Source: Enterousia sp045617905
GTDB lineage: Bacteria > Pseudomonadota > Alphaproteobacteria > Rs-D84
Reading direction: 5' to 3'
DNA length: 64,000 nt
Assembly: GCA_045617905.1 (NCBI GenBank)
Contig: JAZLJO010000014.1
Location: 62,001 to 126,000, forward strand
Shown here: positions 34,108 through 42,261 of the stretch, in pieces
Numbering within the stretch: the first letter of the stretch is position 1
Layout of the letters: each line of letters begins with the position of its first letter
The notes under the pieces: model-generated
Told to the model about the DNA's origin: nothing
Seen by the model: the letters and a program-made list of their open reading frames with translations, nothing else
Database searches by the model: none
Made by a program: the position numbers and the translations under genes

Positions 34108-35259
34108 ATGATGAAAAAATCTGTAAAAATGGCTGTTGCCGCATCGATGTTGGCAACACCTGCAATGGCGAATGCCGGTGCATTGAAAAACATGGAAAAT
34201 CCGTTATATATGCCGGATGCCCATGGGGTATATTCGAAACTGACAAACGGCGTTATGTTAAAAGTTGCCGACAGTTCCGAAGCACACAAGGATAAACACC
34301 ACGATGGTGCAACAGAATTTCCGATTATCCGTATTCAGGAAGAATTGGGATACGGTATAACCGATCGTTGGATGGCGCATTTTTCTGCACAATACACACA
34401 TGATGACGATATTTCCCGTACCGGTTTGTCTGGTGGTCGTTTAGGGACAACATATCGTTTGTTCACGCCAGAACACAATAACGGTTGGACAGTTGATGTC
34501 TATGGCGATTTACACCTGGGTGGATTAGGTGAAATGCGTGGCCAGTATAATATTGAAGGAAAAACATTGTCGACCACAGAACAAACAAAGATTGTAACGG
34601 AAGCAACCACGGCGGGAATGGAGCCAACAACAGCATTGGCAGGTTATTCTCTGAAAAATGCATCTGGTGTAATTGATTATGATAACTATTCAAATGGTAT
34701 GTGGGGTTATCATGTTGGAACAAAGTTTGGTCGTGTATGGAATGACCGCTTTACAACATCTGCATTCGTAGAAGTTTTGCGTACATTCGGTGACGACAAC
34801 AGTCGTATCCGTTTGGTTGGTTCAAATACAGAGGTTTTGCCAAGTACTTCAACAGCATTGATTTTGGCAAAATTGGCCGCGCCATCTGAAGTTACTGCAA
34901 AATTCAAATCAACAACTGAAATCAATGCTGGTTTGAATACGTTTTATCAGTGGTCATCTAAATGGTCAACGGGAACATGGTTCCGTTATAACCAACATGC
35001 GTCCCAGGGCGTAGATAAAATCACAACCAATGTTTCAAGTGCTTTGGAACCAGTTAAAAAGGCATTGGAAGAAAAACTGTCTGATATGCAGGACGGATTT
35101 GACGAATACATCATTGGTTTGTCCGTTGCACACCAGTTTACAGACCATGCCCAGGTTGCACTGTATGGTGAATACACATTTGACACTGCTGAAAAACGTT
35201 CCCAGAACGGTACAGATGTCAAAGCAGAAATGGGTGTTCGTGTAAACGTAAAGTTTTAA
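34108..35259 (+). CDS. Outer-membrane beta-barrel protein
   Basis: A 383-residue protein with a clear signal peptide (MAVAASMLATPAMANAG), alternating hydrophobic beta strands with many aromatic ends, and a C-terminal strand GVRVNVKF ending in Phe, the BAM recognition signature. A helical insertion around ALEPVKKALEEKLSDMQDG may be an extracellular or plug segment. It resembles generic porin-like proteins but I cannot name a substrate. AAAGGAG precedes tandem ATG codons. The structured leader suggests strong, regulated expression. Confidence 0.75.
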   Translation: MMKKSVKMAVAASMLATPAMANAGALKNMENPLYMPDAHGVYSKLTNGVMLKVADSSEAHKDKHHDGATEFPIIRIQEELGYGITDRWMAHFSAQYTHDDDISRTGLSGGRLGTTYRLFTPEHNNGWTVDVYGDLHLGGLGEMRGQYNIEGKTLSTTEQTKIVTEATTAGMEPTTALAGYSLKNASGVIDYDNYSNGMWGYHVGTKFGRVWNDRFTTSAFVEVLRTFGDDNSRIRLVGSNTEVLPSTSTALILAKLAAPSEVTAKFKSTTEINAGLNTFYQWSSKWSTGTWFRYNQHASQGVDKITTNVSSALEPVKKALEEKLSDMQDGFDEYIIGLSVAHQFTDHAQVALYGEYTFDTAEKRSQNGTDVKAEMGVRVNVKF

Positions 35260-35295
35260 AAAACGAACATAAAATACTATAAACTATATTGGACA

Positions 35296-35323
35296 AAACC
35301 CGCCCTTTTGGGCGGTTTTTTTA
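35296..35323 (+). terminator. Terminator after the outer-membrane protein gene
   Basis: CCGCCC pairs with GGGCGG around TTTT, followed by seven T. Confidence 0.9.
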
Positions 35324-35366
35324 TACGTATATGCATATAAAATAACTTTTTTAACGGGGCATTTTA

Positions 35367-35375
35367 TGATATAAT
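35367..35375 (+). promoter_or_regulatory. Extended -10 promoter of the second barrel gene
   Basis: TGATATAAT lies 26 bases before the ATG at 35401. The -35 region is only a T-run. Confidence 0.6.
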
Positions 35376-35400
35376 ACCAATAACAAAAATCGGATTGGAA

Positions 35401-36525
35401 ATGAGAAAATTCAGTATTTACGCCACATTTGCGGGCATTTGTGCGTTTTTATCACACGCATCCCATGCAGCGTACCCAATATATCAGGGGGGGATTCCAA
35501 ATGGTCAAATGATTGCTATGCCACAACAGCAAATGATGGTACAACAACCGGTAATGTATGTTCCCCAACTGTCCAATCGTGCAATTTCAACCGCGGCGGC
35601 AATGAATTCACGCCATGGTAATGCCGCCAGTGCAAATCGTATAACGGGTGCATTACCGCGGGTTGGTTCAAACGCAACAAATGCCGGCCGCCAATATTAC
35701 CAGGCATCTGATTATGATCGTTTAGCCGACAGTGGTTTATACATTGGCCTGTCCGCGGCATACGCCATCAGTGTTATGGGCGATATGTCTGCAGATTATC
35801 AAAACGAACAAAATGCATTCTTTGTTCCCGGTGCCTTTAAACCGGCCAGTTTTAATTACGATTCCGTTATTCCATTACAAATATCCGTTGGTGCCGCAAT
35901 TAATAATGATATGCGTATTGATTTTTCATATTTGCGTTACACCGGTCTGGGATACAACAACACCGCCGAAACGTCCGATGGGGGTGGCGGTTATGTTCAA
36001 ACCAAGGTTGATGGTGGGGCAATCACCGCAAACACCACAATGTTGAACATATATTATAACATTGATTCATACACTGGATATTTGGCGGGTGGGTCATTAC
36101 GTCCATATGTTGGTGCGGGTATTGGTGTATCATTGAATACCATTGCTGATTACGTTGTTTATGATAAATCTTTTTATTCTGAAATGGATCCCGCCTATGC
36201 AGGTGCCGGTGATTTAACCGCAATTTCTGATGTTACGGCATATCATAATGGGGGGACAACAGAACAATTCGCATTTATGTTGGAAGGTGGGCTGACCACA
36301 GAATTAAACGGCGGAATAAAAATGGATTTTTATGTCAGATACACCAACCTTGGGCGTGTAAAAACATCGGGTAGTAATGTTGTTTCACAGGTGGAATGGT
36401 TGTCCGATGGTGCCGGCAGTGAATACGAAGCCCCATACGACAGCGTATTCCATTATACCAATTGGTACGAAAGCGGTCGTCTAAGCACGGTTGATTTGGG
36501 CGTCCGTGCCAGATTGCAGTATTAA
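35401..36525 (+). CDS. Outer-membrane beta-barrel protein with Gln/Met-rich N-terminal extension
   Basis: The 374-residue protein has a signal peptide ending SHASHA-AYP, a Gln/Met-rich low-complexity segment (about residues 38-60) and a predicted barrel (SGLYIGLSAAYAIS, SLRPYVGAGIGVS, DFYVRYTNLGRV) ending RARLQY. The pattern GLYIGLSAAY and RPYVGAGIG is like small OmpA-type or Omp25/surface-antigen barrels. An in-frame TTG at 35395 is possible, but ATG is preferred. The next gene follows after 22 bases. Confidence 0.7.
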   Translation: MRKFSIYATFAGICAFLSHASHAAYPIYQGGIPNGQMIAMPQQQMMVQQPVMYVPQLSNRAISTAAAMNSRHGNAASANRITGALPRVGSNATNAGRQYYQASDYDRLADSGLYIGLSAAYAISVMGDMSADYQNEQNAFFVPGAFKPASFNYDSVIPLQISVGAAINNDMRIDFSYLRYTGLGYNNTAETSDGGGGYVQTKVDGGAITANTTMLNIYYNIDSYTGYLAGGSLRPYVGAGIGVSLNTIADYVVYDKSFYSEMDPAYAGAGDLTAISDVTAYHNGGTTEQFAFMLEGGLTTELNGGIKMDFYVRYTNLGRVKTSGSNVVSQVEWLSDGAGSEYEAPYDSVFHYTNWYESGRLSTVDLGVRARLQY

Positions 36526-36547
36526 AACAAAAAATAACGGAGAGAGA

Positions 36548-38248
36548 ATGCCCAACAAAACCGCAATTTGTTCAATATTAACCATTGTGGCCGGTGTAAT
36601 GGTTACACAATATTCGGCGATTGCCGCCGTCCACGTCAGCAATGCCGCCCGCAGCCGCGCTGATGCGTATAATCAGGTCAATCAAATGATTGCCGCATCA
36701 CAATCACAACAAATAACGGATGAAAATTCTTTGCCTGTTCGTGTTGCAGACGCAGATTTGGCCCGCAAATTAATCCAAGGCGACACCAGTATTCATGTAA
36801 CATTTACCGATTTAAATAACTGCAAAGAAACATACCCGGCTGCAGAATTTGCATGGGACAAACCAAATGTTGGTCTGTCTTCAAACAAATCAGATCAATG
36901 CGTCGGTGTTGTAAGAATGTACGGTTATCAAATGGGCCCCGGTGGTTCAGATGCATTATTGGCCACCGCAAATTTACCAATCGATGGCAGCATAAAATGC
37001 AACATTTCAGAATTTCCAGAATCAGGTTACACCACATATGCAGGCCAGGTAACCTTCCCCGCCGATAACGAACCAACAATGGATGATGTAAAACGTGCCA
37101 TGAATCGGGAATCAAAACAAAACGCCGGATTAAAAATTGCTGCAATGGCGTTAACCGGTGGTGTTATTGGAAATATGGTTGGAAACAACCCTGAAAACCC
37201 TGGGAATATTTTTGGATCAAACAAAGAAAAAATCCACAGCACCGCAATTGGTGCAACGTCGGGCGCCGCATTGGCCGCCGCCAGTGCATATTCCGGCAAA
37301 GTTGCGGGGGACGCAATTTTAAACGCGGGTATTGCCGCCGCAGGTGGTGGAATTATTGCGAATATTAGTGCATCCACAAACCCTGACAGTAATAAATTAC
37401 GTATTGAAAAATGTACAATCGACGGCAAAGACACAACCTGTCTGTGGGGTTATGCACTAGAAATCGAATCAGGAAACGATGCGTTCAATATGTTTTACGA
37501 TTTTAATTCACATGTATCATATAAATGCAACAATGAATTAAAAGAATGCGAACAAATTCAATTACATGACACTGAGCTTCTTCAACCAATATCCAACAAA
37601 TCTGGAACAGTATCTAAAATAGAAAAAATAAATATAGATGATTTAAAAGCAAATCTCGGTCGGAATGAAAGATATTATATACATACAGATATCAATGACA
37701 GCAAATGCAGCGGTGGTATCAAAATATGTTTAACCCAAATACAGCCTTCAAATGTAGATAATGACAAACTGCCGCTTATTTTAAAAGTAAAAGGTAATAT
37801 TATTAAAAAGAAAATACCTGCAATGATTGAATATGAAGATGGTAATACGTTTTTTGGAAAAAACAAAGCCAGTTGGTCAGAATATAAGGATAAACATATA
37901 AACGGTACAGTTTATGGACGTCAGGCTGGTGGCATCCAAATTCCACTATTAGGAAACTATAACATTGACAATTTTGAACCTATGACCATTGGTGCCGATG
38001 ATGATCATGGTAATATTATTGATTTATCCAACAAGGCCCGATTGGGTGATACTGTCAAAGGTGCCGCCGCCGGTGCCGGTTTGGGTGCATTGTCGGGTAT
38101 TCAGGGGGCCAATACAGAAATTTCTGAACGTTATGTTTCTGCGGTTGCAGAATACAACGGATCATTACAAAAAATATATTGCAAATCGGGCGAGCGATAT
38201 TTGGGTAAATATAACGATATTGTTGAAATTCCAAACATACAACAATAA
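36548..38248 (+). CDS. Exported protein with glycine-zipper segments
   Basis: About 566 residues. A signal peptide (ILTIVAGVMVTQYSAIA) is followed by a domain with Cys pairs (NNCKETYP, DQCVGVV). Two Gly/Ala-rich zipper stretches (TGGVIGNMVG and AIGATSGAALAAASAYSG at about 195-290; AAAGAGLGALSGI near 520) resemble membrane-inserting glycine zippers. A Lys/Asn-rich domain lies between them. GGAGAGAG precedes the ATG; the same ribosome site sequence precedes the autotransporter. It probably belongs with the previous barrel gene as an envelope unit. Function unknown. Confidence 0.6.
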   Translation: MPNKTAICSILTIVAGVMVTQYSAIAAVHVSNAARSRADAYNQVNQMIAASQSQQITDENSLPVRVADADLARKLIQGDTSIHVTFTDLNNCKETYPAAEFAWDKPNVGLSSNKSDQCVGVVRMYGYQMGPGGSDALLATANLPIDGSIKCNISEFPESGYTTYAGQVTFPADNEPTMDDVKRAMNRESKQNAGLKIAAMALTGGVIGNMVGNNPENPGNIFGSNKEKIHSTAIGATSGAALAAASAYSGKVAGDAILNAGIAAAGGGIIANISASTNPDSNKLRIEKCTIDGKDTTCLWGYALEIESGNDAFNMFYDFNSHVSYKCNNELKECEQIQLHDTELLQPISNKSGTVSKIEKINIDDLKANLGRNERYYIHTDINDSKCSGGIKICLTQIQPSNVDNDKLPLILKVKGNIIKKKIPAMIEYEDGNTFFGKNKASWSEYKDKHINGTVYGRQAGGIQIPLLGNYNIDNFEPMTIGADDDHGNIIDLSNKARLGDTVKGAAAGAGLGALSGIQGANTEISERYVSAVAEYNGSLQKIYCKSGERYLGKYNDIVEIPNIQQ

Positions 38249-38266
38249 CACATATAAATTTAAAAC

Positions 38267-38289
38267 GGGGGATACAAAAGTGTCCCCCC
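38267..38289 (+). other. Stable hairpin after the glycine-zipper gene
   Basis: GGGGGATAC pairs with GTGTCCCCC around AAAA, 18 bases after the stop codon. No T-run follows, so it may be an mRNA 3' end stabiliser rather than a terminator. I see nothing else in 38290-38528. Confidence 0.5.
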
Positions 38290-38528
38290 TAAAGAGAACA
38301 AAATCAAACCGTGCAACAAAAATTTTGGTCAAATGTATAACCCAAAAAAACAGGCTTTCTACAATAATATCATGGAATTTGATATCACACCCCAACCACG
38401 ATTATTTCATATAATATGTCATAACAGCATTAACATAAATCGTAAATAAATTATTGAACGCCATAACTATACAACTTTTTTACATCCAGCATTCGGAATG
38501 TATTGCATCGCCCCCAAAGGCATAACCT

Positions 38529-40208
38529 TTAATTTATATCGCTGCTATATACCCAATAAATTTGATTATTGTATTTAATTTTTAATACATTCTTACTATC
38601 ATCAGAAATGAAATGTGGTTCTGTTGAAGCATTCGTATAAAAACGTTTTCCATCGTATTCAACCACCAACGCATGTTCCGTATTTTTTATTTGCGACATA
38701 TACATTGTCATATTGCCAACATGCAACAATCTGCCACATGATAATTCTTGTGATGAACCGGCGGGACATACCAAACCAGTTAAACACGCATTTACCCCCG
38801 ATGCATTATCTTCATCAACAGACATCTTACCACCCGGACACCAAGAATTTGCAGGACATATTGAACAATCTGTAGAATTGGCCGGTAAATAATATCCACG
38901 TTCACACAAAATAAAACATTCATTTATTTTGGTTGCGCCAACATCAGATGTCGTGCCATTTGGACATTTTGTACACGCCACACGATTGGTAAAATATTTT
39001 TCAAACCCTGTGATAAATTGATAATCACCTGCATTACATTGCGTATTCAATTTGGTTCCATAAAAAACATTTGTCATTTGATTCGAAGCGGTATAATTTA
39101 TATCAACATTTGCAAATAATCTTTGCGGAACATCCCCCGTTAATCCGGATGCACCGTAAAATGTTTCTTGAAACATTTTATTGGCGGGCCGTCCTGATAT
39201 TCCAGCGAATAAATTTTCTGGTATTGGGCCGGTTAATTTTGAACACCCTCTAAACGTGCCTTGAAACATACTGGTGGCTGGGTTGCCGGATATTCCCACA
39301 AACAAATATTCCGGTATTGGGCCGGTTAATTTTGAACATCCATAGAATGTTTCCAAAAACATGCTGTTAATGGGACGGCCAGATATTCCCGCAAATAAAT
39401 CTTCTGGGATTGTCCCAGTTAAATTAGCACAATCTTTAAACGTATACGCAAACATACTGTCGGCTGGGGGACCGGATATTCCGGCAAACAAATTTTTCGG
39501 TATTGTCCCCGTTAATCCCGTACAATTAAAAAACACGCTTCGAAACATACTTTCGACCGGTGTCCCAATTGCCCCAGCAAATAAATCGGGCGGGACATCC
39601 CCATAAACCCCTGAATTGTTAAACGTTTCCCAAAACATAAACGGTTGCGGCTGGCCAGATATTGAACCGAATAAATTTGGTGGCAAGGTACTTTTTAAAT
39701 TTGCAGCAAATTTAAATGTTCCAACAAACATATACGGCACCCATTCACCACTTAATGAAGAAAATAAATTTTCTGGAATATTTCCCTGTAAATTTTCACA
39801 CCGTTGAAACGTTCTGTAAAAACGCGGATTTCTTTGTTCACCAACCGTCAACGTTCCAAATATATCGGATAAAGAACCACTTATTTGTGCCAGATTTTTG
39901 TTTTCTTCAAAACTGATCGTTGCAACATTTATATTTGTATTATATGCCGTTGCAGTACCAGATATTCCAATATCATATACCCCAGAATTTTTGTAAATAT
40001 GTGAATATGTTGTAGATTTTACATCTGTTTGTGATATATTTTCAATATTACCATCACCCCAATCAATTATAAAATCACCTGTTGCAGCAATAGAAAACGA
40101 AAATTGAGACGTTCCATCAATCGTTTTTACCCAAAACGCAGATTCCGCGAATACCGCATTTGCAGAAAAAATAATAAATATATAAAAAACTATTTTTCGC
40201 AGTTTCAT
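38529..40208 (-). CDS. Secreted surface protein with PKD-like domain, 31-residue repeats and Cys-rich tail
   Basis: A roughly 559-residue exported protein with signal peptide KIVFYIFIIFSANAVFA. A PKD-like domain (FIIDWGDGN, YSHIYKNSGVYDIGISG) is followed by about eight repeats of 30-31 residues of the form TGxIPxxLFAGISGxPxxSMF, then TFxxCxxL, at about residues 125-385. The C-terminal part is Cys-rich (CTKCPNGTTSD, CERGYYLP, CSICPANSWCPGG) and ends in a module (LLHVGNMTMYM, LVVEYDGKRFY). The ATG at 40208 has GGGAAGGG almost touching it. A GTG 36 bases earlier is an alternative. Adhesion or surface decoration is inferred. Confidence 0.7.
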   Translation of the reverse strand: MKLRKIVFYIFIIFSANAVFAESAFWVKTIDGTSQFSFSIAATGDFIIDWGDGNIENISQTDVKSTTYSHIYKNSGVYDIGISGTATAYNTNINVATISFEENKNLAQISGSLSDIFGTLTVGEQRNPRFYRTFQRCENLQGNIPENLFSSLSGEWVPYMFVGTFKFAANLKSTLPPNLFGSISGQPQPFMFWETFNNSGVYGDVPPDLFAGAIGTPVESMFRSVFFNCTGLTGTIPKNLFAGISGPPADSMFAYTFKDCANLTGTIPEDLFAGISGRPINSMFLETFYGCSKLTGPIPEYLFVGISGNPATSMFQGTFRGCSKLTGPIPENLFAGISGRPANKMFQETFYGASGLTGDVPQRLFANVDINYTASNQMTNVFYGTKLNTQCNAGDYQFITGFEKYFTNRVACTKCPNGTTSDVGATKINECFILCERGYYLPANSTDCSICPANSWCPGGKMSVDEDNASGVNACLTGLVCPAGSSQELSCGRLLHVGNMTMYMSQIKNTEHALVVEYDGKRFYTNASTEPHFISDDSKNVLKIKYNNQIYWVYSSDIN

Positions 40209-40322
40209 CCCTTCCCATATATAAGGGGATAATATAAAAAACACAAAATAAAATCAATAAAACATTCCCCTGGAACAACAAAAAAAACAGCTCTGAACAT
40301 TGTCCAAGATGTTAAATTTTAC

Positions 40323-40341
40323 TGGCGGAGACGAAGGGATT
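40323..40341 (-). other. Orphan tRNA 3' end (Ser-like)
   Basis: On the minus strand the segment reads as T-stem 3' strand CCCTT, acceptor strand CGTCTCC, discriminator G and CCA, but no matching tRNA body precedes it. The expected acceptor partner GGAGACG would suit a tRNA-Ser. It looks like a tRNA 3' end left by integration or decay. Confidence 0.5.
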
Positions 40342-40490
40342 GTCTGATTCCCATTTGCATACATTGGCGCAAATGGGCCCCTTTCGCTACGTAAGGCTCA
40401 AACTTCGCAAAACGGCTGGTTTTCGCCAACTGACGCCCCGAACCCTGCAATCACAGATTGCACGATGTTTCGTCCACACCGCAACACCAA
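40342..40490. other. GC-richer non-coding block with hairpins
   Basis: The block has a visibly higher GC content (about half) than its surroundings. It contains a 9-bp hairpin (40350-40358 with 40369-40377) and a 7-bp hairpin (40446-40452 with 40456-40462). Frames crossing it look like translations of RNA-like sequence rather than real protein. It is enclosed by the two orphan tRNA 3' ends. Confidence 0.45.
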
Positions 40491-40533
40491 CAGTAATAAA
40501 AAATACCCCATCTGGGGTATTTTTTTATTACTG
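40491..40533. terminator. Long palindromic bidirectional terminator
   Basis: A stem of about 19 bp pairs 40491-40509 with 40514-40533 around ATCT, with GGGGTA next to T-runs on both strands. On the minus strand it directly follows the orphan tRNA 3' half, as a tRNA terminator would. Confidence 0.85.
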
Positions 40534-40575
40534 GCGGCTCAAAAGGGATTCGAACGCCCGGTAGATTTGCCCACC
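40532..40575 (-). pseudogene. tRNA pseudogene: 3' half of a class II tRNA
   Basis: On the minus strand a variable-arm-like hairpin (GGTGGG-CAAA-TCTACC, 40575-40560) precedes a T-loop TTCGAAT, T-stem strand CCCTT, acceptor strand TTGAGCC, G and CCA. The T-stem has a C-C mismatch, the 5' acceptor strand GGCTCAA is absent, and no proper anticodon or D arm can be folded upstream. It is therefore judged a truncated or decayed tRNA. Confidence 0.55.
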
Positions 40576-40747
40576 TGTGCGAAGTATTCTCTTTTAGACG
40601 AACTATCTCCACTTTATTTTTACCGCGTACACGCCCATAATTCTCGCAAAAAATGCCTTAAAAAATAATAAAAAACGATAAAAAAAGAGTCATCATTTTT
40701 ACCTAAGTTTATTTTAAATTTCTTAAGTAAAAACAATGACTTAATCC

Positions 40748-40837
40748 TGGCGGATGGTGAGGGATTCGAACCCCCGGTGGAGTTACCCCCACAACGGTTT
40801 TCAAGACCGTCGCATTCGACCGCTCTGCCAACCATCC
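40748..40837 (-). tRNA. tRNA-Ser (anticodon TGA)
   Basis: A complete 90-nt class II tRNA on the minus strand. The acceptor GGATGGT pairs with ACCATCC, the anticodon arm ACGGT-CTTGAAA-ACCGT has TGA, the long variable arm GTGGGGGTAACTCCAC is present, and the T-arm contains GGTTCGAATC. CCA is encoded. Confidence 0.97.
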
Positions 40838-40935
40838 GAAAAGATCATGTGCTAACAACACACAACGGACACATTCTATATATTTTTTTTCTTAAACGCA
40901 ACCGGAAATTACAATATAAACAAAATTTTAATTTA

Positions 40936-41904
40936 TTACATATTTGTGGTATTTATATCAAAATCTGCAAATGCATCTTTGCAATCTGGATTCATGGTTA
41001 AATTACGCATTTCTTCGGCGGATAATATGGACTTAAATATATCAACAATAAATCTGCATATATTATTTATCGCCGCCTGGCGATATTTTCCATGACGCGT
41101 CATCAAATACAAATTAAAATGACAATCCCATCCAGGCAATGAAAACTCCACAATATCTGGCATGTATTTAATCATAAAAAACGGCACCATTGATACCAAA
41201 TTTTCCGATTGCACCAATGACAATTGCATTTCAGAATTAGACACAACATAATCCAACGATTTCGCCATATTTCTGCGTTCTTCGTATTTTGGATCATAAA
41301 TTGCGGTTTCTGTGTTTATTACAATATGGTGATTGCATAACAAATCTTCAATTGATTTCGGAACCCCATAATCGGCAATATGTTGTCGGGTTGTTATTAA
41401 CGCAATTCGCACAGGTATTTTAAACAACACATCAACATCAGGTGATCTAATATACTCATATGTTAAACACACATCTGCATTATCCATACTGTGACGGTTC
41501 ATTTCCTGTAATCCAATCACCTGAAACACAATTTCTGGATGCATTTTACGCATTTGATGCAAAAATTTTTGCTGAAACGTTGTAAAGCACATATTGGGCA
41601 CTGCAATACGTATTGTTTCTGATTTTGCATTATCCAAAAAACGATGCGGCAAAGATGACAAAACATCATTTATTTTTTTGGTAATTCTATAAACCTGATC
41701 ACCGGTTGGCGTCATCTTTAACCCATGACTTTGCCGGATGCATAATCTGGCGTTTAATATCTGTTCCAACAAACATACCTCAGATGATAAATTTGATTGT
41801 CGCATTCCCAATTCATCAGCCGCACGCTTTATCTGGCCATATCGTGCCACAACGGCAAAATGTGCCAGCAATTTATACAATAGTATATTTTTTTGAACCG
41901 ACAT
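40936..41904 (-). CDS. LysR-family transcriptional regulator
   Basis: About 322 residues. The N-terminal winged helix-turn-helix (LLAHFAVVARYGQIKRAA, LGMRQSNLSSEVCLLEQ, TPTGDQVY) is of LysR type, followed by an effector-binding region (ETIRIAVPNMCFTTFQQK). The start at MSVQKN (41904) lacks a Shine-Dalgarno. An in-frame TTG at 41922 is an alternative. LysR proteins usually control a divergent neighbour; here that is the 58-residue gene at 42032. Effector unknown. Confidence 0.8.
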   Translation of the reverse strand: MSVQKNILLYKLLAHFAVVARYGQIKRAADELGMRQSNLSSEVCLLEQILNARLCIRQSHGLKMTPTGDQVYRITKKINDVLSSLPHRFLDNAKSETIRIAVPNMCFTTFQQKFLHQMRKMHPEIVFQVIGLQEMNRHSMDNADVCLTYEYIRSPDVDVLFKIPVRIALITTRQHIADYGVPKSIEDLLCNHHIVINTETAIYDPKYEERRNMAKSLDYVVSNSEMQLSLVQSENLVSMVPFFMIKYMPDIVEFSLPGWDCHFNLYLMTRHGKYRQAAINNICRFIVDIFKSILSAEEMRNLTMNPDCKDAFADFDINTTNM

Positions 41905-42031
41905 GATAAAATTGTGACACAATAAAAAAACGCTGTCAATATGCCGTATTTATAATTGTGATTTATATTTTTTTCATATTTCTTTTAATCCTGGGGATGT
42001 TATCATACCAATATATAAAAAAGGTGTATAT

Positions 42032-42208
42032 ATGACATACAACACAGCAAGTTTCGGTGCATCCAAAAACAGCATTATTGATGATTTTATGGACGCCATC
42101 TGCCAAGCGTTTTCAATAAAAAATCATAATCTGTATGAAATTTATGATCCCAGCAAAGTATCTGCAAAAAAACGCATAAAAAATCTGTTCGGTTGTTTTG
42201 ATAAATAA
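42032..42208 (+). CDS. Small 58-residue protein divergent from the LysR gene
   Basis: The frame codes 58 residues (starting MTYNTASFGASKNSIIDDF and ending NLFGCFDK), with AAGGTG seven bases before the ATG and a terminator right after. The N-terminal part resembles DUF1127-style small regulator-like proteins only loosely (short, basic end). The codon choices (GCA, CGC, CCC, GGT) fit the genome. It is a plausible target of the divergent LysR regulator. No family is assigned. Confidence 0.55.
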   Translation: MTYNTASFGASKNSIIDDFMDAICQAFSIKNHNLYEIYDPSKVSAKKRIKNLFGCFDK

Positions 42209-42226
42209 TTATATTTTCACAAAAAC

Positions 42227-42250
42227 AAAACGCCCCATTTGGGGCGTTTT
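42227..42250. terminator. Bidirectional terminator (ACGCCCC type)
   Basis: AAAACGCCCC pairs with GGGGCGTTTT around ATTT, between the small gene and the convergent autotransporter. Confidence 0.9.
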
Positions 42251-42261
42251 ATCAATAATAA

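Noticed and set aside
40323..40610. A tmRNA (one-piece or permuted two-piece) ending at one of the tRNA-like 3' ends
   Set aside because: A strong bidirectional terminator lies between the possible ends, no peptide-tag frame or tmRNA 5' acceptor consensus could be found, and the T-stems do not pair properly.
40340..40668. Open frames of 67-74 codons crossing the tRNA-like block
   Set aside because: Their translation (for example RDSNARPVDLP followed by LLDELSPL) is the pattern seen when the complement of a tRNA is translated. They have no ribosome site and cover the tRNA pseudogene.
40620..40835. A 71-codon frame on the minus strand
   Set aside because: It overlaps the intact tRNA-Ser on the same strand and is a shadow of that tRNA.
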